From positions 1-64,000 of the forward strand of contig JBAYOW010000010.1 in the NCBI GenBank assembly GCA_041678005.1: a stretch of 64,000 nucleotides of DNA, given 5' to 3'. Positions within the stretch are counted from its first letter, which is position 1. Each line of letters starts with the position of its first letter. Positions 27,438 through 36,200 of the stretch are shown in pieces. The notes below the pieces were generated by a model. The model saw only the letters and a list, made by a program, of their open reading frames with translations, was not told the DNA's origin and did not search any database. The stretch is from Sulfurivermis sp041678005 (GTDB lineage Bacteria; Pseudomonadota; Gammaproteobacteria; Thiohalomonadales; Thiohalomonadaceae). The translations under genes were made by a program, and so were the position numbers.

Positions 27438-27951
27438 CGTCGGTTCAGTAGTTTTTATGTTGGATTTTGCTGGCTTTATTTTGGGCTTGTAGTTGGCGTA
27501 AGTTTTTGCTCAAGCAGGCATCATCAGCACAACCTTATTCTGTAATCGCAAGCGAGTAAAGTCAGCATTACAATCAGCCTTGGGATTGATGTAATCTGGA
27601 ACCGCCTGTCATGTTACAGCTCACCATATCAGCTTGTCTGGCCGGCCGCCATAAGCATTATGGCGGATTTAGTATGGTATGTAATTTGGCGTGGCGTTGT
27701 CGATCCTGCTTTGTCGCAAATCAGCTATTTACCTGGGTCTGGGTTGGTGCAATACGATGGCGGCAGATTCTAATTGGTGGGTGCATTGAGCTTGGCGTGA
27801 TGTTTGCCGGTAGATTAAGAGTGGATATTGATGCGCCAGGCAAACACTGCATTGGTGGTAGTTGTGCCTTAATATAGCAATTGCCCTGAACGATCCTGAC
27901 AGTCAATTCAGCACAGACGCCGAGACTGGTAAGGCCAAGAAGTTACGCCTG
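27438..27951. other. Gap between gspC and the pentapeptide-repeat gene
   Basis: A 514-nt stretch. The gsp operon promoter on the minus strand must lie here, but no convincing sigma-70 or sigma-54 pair could be fixed. An 88-codon plus-strand frame (27611-27877) has no ribosome site or family match and is rejected. No repeat of note was seen. Confidence 0.45.
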
Positions 27952-28692
27952 TTATTCGCAGCTACCTACCGAGCCTGGCCGGCAGCGTTTGCGGTCTATC
28001 CACATTGCGCCGCCCAGTTTGGCACCTTCGAAGCTGGTCTCGAACAGTCGAGCCTCGACCAGTGAGGCGCGGCTGAGGTCGGCATTGCGCAAGTCTGCAT
28101 ATTGCAAATTTGCCTTGTCCAGCCGGGCTTGTTGTAGATTGGCGGCTATAAGTGTGGCGTTTTCCAGATCGGCCTGCAGCAAGTTGGCATGTGGTAGCTG
28201 GCAACCATCCAGTTTGGCCTGCTGTAGCCTGGCCTGACGCAGCTCGGCGTGACTGAGATTAGCCTCACTGAGATCGGCCTGTTTAAGCGTGGCCTGATAG
28301 AAACTGGCGTTGCTTAATTGTGCTCCCTTGAGGTTGGCCTGAGTCAATTCTGCCCGATCAAAACGGGCACCATCGAGTAGTGCCTCGCTGAGATCGGTTT
28401 GCTGCAGATGTGCGCCGGTGAGTCGTGCATTGCTTAAGTGGGCCTGTTGCATTTGGGCCTTGTTCAGCCTGACAAAATTCAGATCTGCACGATCCAGGCG
28501 CGCGCCGCGCAGATTGGCCTCGCTAAAGTCGCTGCGTGTGAGGATCGCGCCGCGCAGATCTACGCCTTGCAGATCAATCCCGCGTTTGTCGCAGTCGCGC
28601 CAGATTACTCCAGGGGCCGGAGCATCCTCGCAGGAGGCCTGGGCAAAAGCTGAGATGAATAACAATGTAAGTAAAAAAATGAATCTAGACAT
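27952..28692 (-). CDS. Exported pentapeptide-repeat protein
   Basis: A 246-residue protein with a signal peptide (residues 1-19, ending FAQA) and then about 30 tandem pentapeptides of A(D/N/R)L/F-x-x type, such as LRGARLDRADLNFVRLNKAQ and LSEANLSHAELRQARLQQAK. These fold into a right-handed quadrilateral beta helix. The C-terminus has a Cys pair (RKRCRPGSVGSCE) and the N-terminal mature part another (CEDAPAPGVIWRDCDKRG), so disulfides in the periplasm or outside are likely. Export makes it unlike the cytosolic gyrase-protecting members. It lies next to the type II secretion operon, but a substrate relation is only a guess. Confidence 0.9.
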   Translation of the reverse strand: MSRFIFLLTLLFISAFAQASCEDAPAPGVIWRDCDKRGIDLQGVDLRGAILTRSDFSEANLRGARLDRADLNFVRLNKAQMQQAHLSNARLTGAHLQQTDLSEALLDGARFDRAELTQANLKGAQLSNASFYQATLKQADLSEANLSHAELRQARLQQAKLDGCQLPHANLLQADLENATLIAANLQQARLDKANLQYADLRNADLSRASLVEARLFETSFEGAKLGGAMWIDRKRCRPGSVGSCE

Positions 28693-28789
28693 GAGTTTAT
28701 GTTCAGCGATAGGCGAGTGATAATAAATTCATTCTACTCTTTTTCCAATGACTGCGATTGATGCGTCTTGTTCCTGGCACATTCTATGT

Positions 28790-28816
28790 TTGCTGGTGAA
28801 ATATGCAGGTTATACT
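28790..28816 (+). promoter_or_regulatory. Possible promoter of the small exported protein gene
   Basis: TATACT (28811-28816) is a good -10 element; TTTGCT (28790-...28795) lies upstream at near-consensus distance. The region contains a copy of the recurring GGTGAAATATGC element (28795-28806). Transcription would start about 25 nt before the GTG at 28849. Confidence 0.35.
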
Positions 28817-28848
28817 ACAGCCCTGCTGTACTGATTGGTGTATTGGGC

Positions 28849-29331
28849 GTGCGTAGGTTTTGGCGAATTTTCTGCTTTTCTAGTGTTTTATCTATGGTGC
28901 TGCCCGTGTTGGCACAGGCGACACCAGCGGTGGAGCCTATGATTGATCCAGTGGTTGATGTGGAGTTTCCCGATCTGGATATTGCTAATAGTGTGCGCCG
29001 GCGATTGGGGCTGGTGCGTGCAGATGATGGTGAGAGCAACACAGCACCAGTTGTTACGTCTATAGATAAGCCAACTATAGCAAGCCCCGCCATAGTAGTG
29101 CCATCGAGCGTACCAACAGCTACGATCAAGCATGTACCTGCCACCAGCTTGCCATCTCCACAGCTACGAACCCGGCCGCAAGCACCAGCCGCGCCGGTAA
29201 CAGAGTTCAGCTATGTGCCCTTGCCGGCCAAGGAGTTGATGATCCGTGACTCGGATGATATCCGTGCCCTGGCGCGTGAGCTGGAAGAGGCCAAGCAGCG
29301 TCAGCGGCAGGGGCAGACCTCAGTCGAGTAG
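28849..29331 (+). CDS. Hypothetical exported protein
   Basis: A roughly 160-residue protein I do not recognise. From the GTG at 28849 it has a signal peptide (RRFWRIFCFSSVLSMVLPVL, cleavage after AQA), a conserved-looking patch VVDVEFPDLDIANSVRRRLG, a Pro/Thr/Ser/Ala-rich linker (about residues 60-115) and a charged helical C-terminus (DIRALARELEEAKQRQRQGQ). The frame is open back to a TTG at 28768, but that start would leave the signal sequence internal. Its last 12 nt overlap the end of the convergent DUF1015 gene. Probably periplasmic; function unknown. Confidence 0.65.
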   Translation: MRRFWRIFCFSSVLSMVLPVLAQATPAVEPMIDPVVDVEFPDLDIANSVRRRLGLVRADDGESNTAPVVTSIDKPTIASPAIVVPSSVPTATIKHVPATSLPSPQLRTRPQAPAAPVTEFSYVPLPAKELMIRDSDDIRALARELEEAKQRQRQGQTSVE

Positions 29332-30564
29332 GTGCGAGACCAGGCCGTCAGCTAGTTTAGGCTCGAACCAGGTGGATTTTGGTGGCATCACCTCGCCAGC
29401 ATCGGCCACCGCCATGAGCTGTGCCATGGAGGTTGGGTAGCAGGCAAAGGCGACTGCCATTTCGCCGCTATCGACACGGCGTTCCAACTCACCAAGTCCT
29501 CGAATCCCGCCGACAAAATCAATGCGTTTATCACGGCGTGGATCGCTTATATCGAGGATCGGTGTGAGCAGATGATCCTGCAGCAGACTGACATCCAGGC
29601 TTTTGACCGGATCGTTATGCGGAATATGATCGGTCTTGATGGATAGGCGATACCACTGCCCCGACAGATACATGCCAAATTCGCCGGTCGTGACGGGCTT
29701 GTATTGTGCGCTGACTTTTTCGACCTTAAATGCATCCTGCAGGGTGGCGAGAAAAGATTCTGTGCTGTGATTATTGAGATCCTTGATGAGGCGATTGTAG
29801 TCGAGGATCTGCATCTGGTTGTCGGGGAAGATCACAGAGAGAAAATAGTTATAAGCCTCATCGCCGGTGTGGTTCGGGTTGGCGGCCTTGCGCGCAGCGG
29901 CGATGCGTGAAGCAGCGGCAGAGCGGTGGTGGCCGTCAGCAATATACAAACAATCCATATTATCGAAACTGCGGGTGATAAAGTCGAGCTGCTTGTCATC
30001 GCTAATACGCCAAATAGTATGGCGTACACCGGTGTCGGCCGTGAGATCCATGTCTGCTTCTACTGTGCTTATGATCTTGCTGACCAACTCATCGATATCG
30101 GGATGGTGTTTGTAGTTGAGAAACACCGGCCCGGTTTGTGCCCCCAGGCTGTCAATTTGGCGCACGCGATCGTCTTCTTTGTCTGGCCGGGTGAATTCAT
30201 GTTTGCGGATGCGGTTGCTGTCGTAATCACTGACGCTGGCAGCGGCCACCAGTCCTGTCTGTTGGTGTTCGCCCATAATCAGACGATAAAGATAATAGGT
30301 GGGTACTGGGTCTTGCAGTAGTACGCCTTGCTTGAGCATGGCCGTGAAATTTTCCTTGCCCTTGGCATAGACTCTGGCATCGTAGGGGTCGATGTCGGCA
30401 GGCAGATCGATCTCTGGTTTGGAGATATGTAAAAAACTCCAGGGTTTGCCGGCAGCGCGTTGGCGGGCTTCATTGCTATCCAGCACATCATAGGGTGGTG
30501 CGGCTACTTCAGCAGCACGATTGGGGGCGGGGCATAGCCCGGCAAAGGGGCGAATCAATGACAT
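29320..30564 (-). CDS. DUF1015 family protein
   Basis: A 414-residue cytosolic protein of the DUF1015 family, recognised by the N-terminal RPFAGLCPAPNRAAEVAAPPYDVLD, the AKGKENF segment, and the strongly conserved YIADGHHRSAAASR motif. The fold is related to ParB/SbnI-like serine kinases, where a free-serine kinase activity is known for SbnI; whether this protein acts so is unknown. It is followed by no gene on the same strand, and lies 21 nt downstream of ycgL, so the antiporter, ycgL and this gene probably form one transcript. Confidence 0.9.
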   Translation of the reverse strand: MSLIRPFAGLCPAPNRAAEVAAPPYDVLDSNEARQRAAGKPWSFLHISKPEIDLPADIDPYDARVYAKGKENFTAMLKQGVLLQDPVPTYYLYRLIMGEHQQTGLVAAASVSDYDSNRIRKHEFTRPDKEDDRVRQIDSLGAQTGPVFLNYKHHPDIDELVSKIISTVEADMDLTADTGVRHTIWRISDDKQLDFITRSFDNMDCLYIADGHHRSAAASRIAAARKAANPNHTGDEAYNYFLSVIFPDNQMQILDYNRLIKDLNNHSTESFLATLQDAFKVEKVSAQYKPVTTGEFGMYLSGQWYRLSIKTDHIPHNDPVKSLDVSLLQDHLLTPILDISDPRRDKRIDFVGGIRGLGELERRVDSGEMAVAFACYPTSMAQLMAVADAGEVMPPKSTWFEPKLADGLVSHLLD

Positions 30565-30585
30565 GTTATGTTCCTGTTGCTTGCG

Positions 30586-30852
30586 TTAATACAGACCGCC
30601 ACCACGCAGGTCATGCAATGGATCTTCGGGCGGCATCTGGAGATAAAAACCTTGTTCTGTCAGCGCTAGCATTACCTCACGGGCATTGGCGCGAGCCAGT
30701 TTACGCCCGGCATCCAGCCATAGTTGCATGACGAATTCCGGTTGACCAAGACTGTCCAGCAGAGCCGGTGGCACAACGTCAAAATCATCCTTGCACGGCA
30801 GATAAATATAGAGCTGATCTTTTTTGCTGCTTTTGTAAATAAAGCAATTCAT
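30586..30852 (-). CDS. ycgL: YcgL-domain protein
   Basis: An 88-residue cytosolic protein with the YcgL signature: MNCFIYKSSKKDQLYIYLP at the N-terminus, LGQPEFVMQLWLDAGRKLAR in the middle and GFYLQMPP near the C-terminus. The family is limited to gammaproteobacteria and has no assigned activity. Its start overlaps the stop of the antiporter gene by 4 nt, so it is translated with it. Confidence 0.93.
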   Translation of the reverse strand: MNCFIYKSSKKDQLYIYLPCKDDFDVVPPALLDSLGQPEFVMQLWLDAGRKLARANAREVMLALTEQGFYLQMPPEDPLHDLRGGGLY

Positions 30853-32666
30853 GTTGTGGCTTCCATCAGTCCATTTGCTTTACGGCCGAGGATGGTTGAG
30901 TCATCACGCAGTGGTTGGGGCTCATCGGCAGGAGGCAATAGGGTAATCAGGCGATCTCCGTCTTGCAACTTGTCGTAATGCCACGCGATGACCTGTAGTT
31001 GGCCATTGTGCTTGAGTAGAAATAAGGGGTAGTGATGTTGTTGTTGCTGTAGCTCGCTGGCAGATAGGGTCGCAATAGCGCCAGCACGAGCGAGCATGCT
31101 GTTGACGTCGGTCAGGCTTAGCTCGCCACCAAACAGACGTGTGGCGGAATATTGTTGGCCTATGGCACTTTTATTGGAGCTGCGTTTTTCTTCAGCGGTG
31201 AGCAGGGTAAATACCCGCTGGGCACCAAATTCGCGGGAATAGCGCTGGCAGGCCTGGGCATTTAGCGCGGCGCGGTGCGACATGGCAAGCAGGTAGTCAA
31301 TACCAATGAGATCAAGCTGATGATCTGCCCGCGCGCTGACAGGATGCCCCAGGTAGGTGGCAAAACCGTCCATGCGTGCCTGTTGGATATTTTCCCAGTC
31401 GGTATCTGCCAGTAATGTTTGTATGCCTTCGGCCGTCAAGCTACGGGCGATGGCGCGCGCAGTACTGTTGGCTCCAATAATCAGCACGCCACGTGGCCTT
31501 TTTTCTGCCAGCCCAAGCAGCCGCGCCATGAGCTTGGCTGTGAGGAATTGCAGCAAAAGCGAGATGACGACCAGCCATAGCAGTAGTGGCAATAAACTGA
31601 GAGCCGGTTCGGTGGCATATAAGGCAAATAAGCTAAGAGTGGCTATTGCCATGAGTCCGCGCGGTGCCAGCCAGCCGATGAGCAGTCGCTCGCGCCAGTG
31701 TAGTGGCGAACCAAACAGGGCGATGAATATTGCCACGGGCCGTGCCACAAGCAGTATAAAGCCAAGCAGCAGCAAGCTGGCCGGATTGGGCAGGTATAGC
31801 TGGGTTGGCTGCAGGCTGGCTGCCAGAAGAATGAATAGCACGGAGAGCAGGGCCGCACTCAGGTTTTCCCGATAATTGAGTTGTTCGTGCAAGGCCAGGT
31901 CTTTCATGTTGGCCAGCACCATGCCCATGATGAGGACACTGAGCAAGCCAGCACCATATTCCAGTGCGCTGACCAGGATAAAGTTAGCCATTACCATGGT
32001 CAGGGTGGTGACTTTGATGAGTGAGGGCGGGATCAGGTGTTTGCGTAATGCCAAGGCCAGCAGATAGGCACTGACAAGGCCCAGGCTGCTGCCAGCCAGC
32101 AGGGCACTGGCAAAGGCCAGCAGTGGATCAGATTGAATACTGGCCGTCAGCCAGGTGTAGAGCAGCACGGCGAGCAAGGCTGCAATAGGAGCCAGCAAGC
32201 CTGCTTCCTGACGTAGCAGGGAGCTTAGTCGGCTGCCTATGTTGGCATGACGTAACAGTGGCAATAGTTCACTGTCGCCACTCATCAGGGCGACAAGGGC
32301 AAACAGGATAGCTGTAGACCATGGCAGTTCAAGCAAGAGATGGCCGGCCAGGGTAATGAATAGTCCAACCAGCAGCGCGCCGAGACCGACCAGCCATAGT
32401 ACCGAGCCTTGCAGTCCAGCCAGCTTATCGAGGCGAAAGCTCAGACTGCCTTCAAACAGCAGGATCGCCATGCCGAGGAATAGCAGTGGTTCAAACAGCT
32501 CGCCAAGCAGGGTCTGTGGTTGCAGCAGACCACAGATAGGACCCATCAGCAAGCCAGCCAGCAGCAACAGCAAAATGATCGGCAGGCGCAGCCGCCAGGC
32601 CAGCCATTGGCAGGCAAGGCCAGCCAGGATAATACTGGCCAGGGTGGAGGTTGTTTGGGCAAACAT
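30849..32666 (-). CDS. Cation:proton antiporter with TrkA-N (RCK) domain
   Basis: Inner-membrane monovalent cation/proton antiporter of the CPA family. About 12 membrane helices (residues 1-390) with LLLLAGLLMGPICGLL and LFEGSLSFRLDKLAG as family patterns, followed by a cytosolic TrkA-N nucleotide-binding domain starting RGVLIIGANSTARAIARSL. 605 residues. The RCK domain usually gates by NAD(H) or similar ligands. The order resembles CPA1-type YjbB/KefB relatives, but ion preference (Na+ or K+) is not decidable. First gene of the unit with ycgL and DUF1015. Confidence 0.92.
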   Translation of the reverse strand: MFAQTTSTLASIILAGLACQWLAWRLRLPIILLLLLAGLLMGPICGLLQPQTLLGELFEPLLFLGMAILLFEGSLSFRLDKLAGLQGSVLWLVGLGALLVGLFITLAGHLLLELPWSTAILFALVALMSGDSELLPLLRHANIGSRLSSLLRQEAGLLAPIAALLAVLLYTWLTASIQSDPLLAFASALLAGSSLGLVSAYLLALALRKHLIPPSLIKVTTLTMVMANFILVSALEYGAGLLSVLIMGMVLANMKDLALHEQLNYRENLSAALLSVLFILLAASLQPTQLYLPNPASLLLLGFILLVARPVAIFIALFGSPLHWRERLLIGWLAPRGLMAIATLSLFALYATEPALSLLPLLLWLVVISLLLQFLTAKLMARLLGLAEKRPRGVLIIGANSTARAIARSLTAEGIQTLLADTDWENIQQARMDGFATYLGHPVSARADHQLDLIGIDYLLAMSHRAALNAQACQRYSREFGAQRVFTLLTAEEKRSSNKSAIGQQYSATRLFGGELSLTDVNSMLARAGAIATLSASELQQQQHHYPLFLLKHNGQLQVIAWHYDKLQDGDRLITLLPPADEPQPLRDDSTILGRKANGLMEATT

Positions 32667-33252
32667 TGGAATTCCGGTTTCTTTCCTAACTTAAAGTATG
32701 CGGCCTTAAATATGCAGCATAGTCGTTGTCGGGCATTTTACCCGAAAGTCTGTTGCTATGTTTCTTGAGTTCAGCTCTTAATAGCTGATAGCAGGTCATG
32801 GCTATTGTTATATTTTCAAGCCTGATTCGCGTGCTGTCTGTTTGTATATCAGCATTCTTGAGCACAATGACGGCATTAATCAGAGTCTGGCTCTATCAAT
32901 CATGCAAAGAAAATCACTGGTTGACCTGATGTTTCTGCTATGGTCAAGGGTGAGTGCCTTAACAGCATTTCACCTCTTGTCGGTGCGGCACTGGCGCTAG
33001 TGGTATTGCCAGTGTGCTGGCTCCATCTGGTTTTTGATCAGCGACATTTCTTGTTTATATGTGAACTATCTGGCGTTGTGTTTTACGCGCACGATAAGTA
33101 TTAACCTTGTCTTTCGAAGGCGTTTGGCGACAAGAAGTCGTCTATATTTTCCTGGATTACCTCGATACCTGCCAAATCGGTGCTAGATTTTGGGAGTAGG
33201 CAGACGTTGGGTTGAATCAACCGGATAGAAAAGGGAGGTTGCCATCGGCAGC
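32667..33252. other. Gap between antiporter and NdvB-like genes
   Basis: A 586-nt divergent stretch without a supported gene. It must carry the promoters of both flanking units. An inverted repeat CACTGGC (32989-32995) / GCCAGTG (33008-33014) could be an operator. AAGGGAGG near 33231-33239 is the likely ribosome site for the synthase, 13 nt from its ATG, which is a little far. Confidence 0.45.
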
Positions 33253-36200
33253 ATGGAATCCATATTTTTGACACGTAAACGCAATGCTCTGCACAGCGAC
33301 CAGGATACTGAGTTGCTGCGTTCTGAGCTGTTCAGTATTGAGCAGCTGAAACGTCACGCAGTAATGCTGGCCGACCAGCATAAGCTCGATCCGCGTCCTG
33401 GACATGACAGGTTGCGCCCCCGGCTGGCGGATAATGAGCGCGTTTTGCGGGCAGCCTATGATGTCGTGACTACCGCCGTCGCGCAGGGACAGCGAATCAT
33501 GCCGGCTGAGGCATGGTTGCTCGATAACTTCTATCTGATAGAGCAACAGATCAGCCTGGCGCGTCGACATTTGCCACGTGCATACAGCAGGCAGTTGCCG
33601 CGCCTGGCTGACGGACCATCAGCCGGTTTCCCCCGCATCTATAACCTGGCGCTGGAGCTTATTTCCCATATGGATGGGCGCGTTGAGAACAGCAACGCGA
33701 CCCAGTTCATCGCCGCCTATCAGACCGGCGAGCCGCTGAACCTGAGTGAATTGTGGGCCTTCCCGATTATGTTGCAGTTGGCGTTGCTGGAAAATCTTCG
33801 CCGCGTCGGCTTGCGTATTGCCCATCGGCGCGAAGAAAGGAATGCGGCCATCACTTGGGCAGATCGCATGCTTGCGCTGGCTGAAACAAAACCCAGGCGT
33901 CTAATCCAGTTGCTGGCCGAGTTTGCCCATGCTGATGTACCTCTGACTGCGCCGTTTGTGGAGGAGTTTTATGCAAGGCTGCAGGCCCAGGGGCCAGCTA
34001 TGGCATTTGTGCAAACCTGGGTCGAACAACAACTGCTCGAACAAGGTGTGACAGCAATACAGTTGTCGGAAGCTGCGAGCCGAACGGCCGCTGCCAACCA
34101 TATATCTATCGCTAACAGCATTGGCAGCCTGCGCTTTATTGGTACAAACGACTGGAAGGCTTATGTCGAGTCACTCAGCGTTGTCGAACAGACCTTGCGT
34201 AAAGACCCGGTAGGGATGTATGCCAAGCAGGATTTCACCACCCGTGACCGATACCGGCATATCATCGAGGATGTAGCGAGGGGCAGTCCGTGTAGTGAAT
34301 CGGCGGTGGCACATGCAGCCATTACCCTCGCGCAGGCCGCTGCAGAACGACTCGGCACGGACGATCGCAGTGCGCACGTGGGCTATTATCTGATCGATCG
34401 CGGACGGCAGAGCCTGGAGCGGGAGGTCGGTTGCCGCGTGCCATGGAGACTGCGCGCGAACCGGATAGGCAGGCGTTTTAAGCTCGTGCTTTATCTGGGC
34501 CCGATCCTGTTGCTCACCGTACTTGGAACATCGTTCGTGCTTTCCGCTTTTGATGTGGTCGCGCTGAATGACTGGCGCTACTGGTTTTTTGCGCTCACCG
34601 GCATGATTGGCGCGACGGCGCTGGCCGTACCGCTGGTGAATCTTGTGGTCACGTTGGTCATACCGCCGCGTACACTGCCACGTATGGATTTTTCGCAGGG
34701 AATTCCAGATATTCACCGCACCATGGTGGTTGTTCCCACTTTGTTGAATAGTCTGCAAGAGGTCGATGAACTTCTCGAAGCGTTGGAGATACGTTATCTC
34801 GGCAATCGCGACGCCAATCTGTTTTTTGCCTTGCTGACAGATTTTAATGATGCACCTGAGCAGACGCTACCAGAAGATGATGTGGTGCTTGCCTATGCGC
34901 GCGAATCTGTGCAGGCCCTCAATGAGACCTACCGCGAGGATCGCCCTTGTATCTTCTATCTGTTTCACCGGCCTAGGGTATGGAATCCGGTTGAGCGGGT
35001 GTGGATGGGCTATGAGCGTAAACGCGGCAAACTGGAGCAATTCAATGCCCTGCTCAGGGGCGGGGCGCAGGACGCATTTTTGGATGTAATTGGTAATACA
35101 TCTATTCTTGCTTCGATAAAATACGTCATTACCCTGGATACCGATACACAACTGCCACGAGATGTGGCGCGCGCGCTGGTAGGCAATATCGCTCATCCTC
35201 TCAACAGGCCGGTATACGATGCCACCAAGGGACGCATTGTCGAAGGCTACGCGATCCTGCAACCGCGTGCGTCAATAAGCATGCTCAGCGCCAGCAGATC
35301 ACGGTTTACGAAAATTTTCGTAGGTGAATCCGGGATCGATCCCTACACACGTGAGGTATCTGATGTCTATCAGGATATCTTTGGGGAAGGGACGTTCATC
35401 GGCAAAGGCATCTATGATGTGGATGCATTTCGTCAGGCGCTCGCCGGACGTTTTCCTGAGAACCTTATCCTTAGCCACGACTTGCTGGAGAGCGGCTACG
35501 CACGTTCGGCCCTGGTGACCGATGTTGAACTCATTGAGGAGCATCCAGCCAGCTACGTCATCGAGGCCAGCCGCCGACATCGGTGGATACGTGGTGACTG
35601 GCAAATTGCCGGCTGGCTGCTTCCGCGCGTGCCCGGGCCGCCTGGCCTGAATGGGGCAAGGGCGCGGCGACAACCTAACCCGCTCACCGCCCTGTCGATG
35701 TGGAAAATATTTGACAACCTTCGGCGCAGTCTAGTCTCGCCAGCGCTGCTTGCATTGCTGGTGGGCGGGTGGCTGTTCGGCCCAGGCTCAGCGTGGTTCT
35801 GGAGCTTGTTGGTCGTGATTGTGATGTTCTTGCCAACCTTGCTGTCCACCGTGATCGTGTTTATCCGTAAGCCAGCAGAACGTGGTTGGCAGGTGCATTT
35901 TAGCCTGACCAGCAAAACCGTAGGGCGTCCAGTAACGATAGAGATTTTGAAGTTGGCTATGTTGCCTTACGACACGCTGATCCGGCTAGACGCGATTTTA
36001 CGCTCGGCTGTACGGATGTTATTTACGCGTCGTGGGCTCCTGCTTTGGCAGTTGCCATCCTATGCAAGCCGCAACATGCGGCGCACGCCAAGTCATTTTA
36101 TTCGTGAGATGTGGGTCGGGCCTGCCCTGGCAGTGGTTCTGGCTTTGGCTTTGAGCTGGGGCCGGCAAGTGGCTGGCGGTTGGTCGATGGAATGGCTCAT

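Noticed and set aside
27441..27620. Sigma-54 promoter for the gsp operon
   Set aside because: No GG/GC pair with 10-nt spacing was found, so control by the adjacent NtrC-like regulator is unsupported.
27611..27877. 88-codon plus-strand open frame in the gspC gap
   Set aside because: No ribosome site, no family resemblance, odd composition rich in Cys and Trp.
34171..34758. 195-codon minus-strand frame inside the NdvB-like gene
   Set aside because: A shadow of a clearly coding plus-strand gene; Gln/His/Arg-rich as typical for antisense frames.
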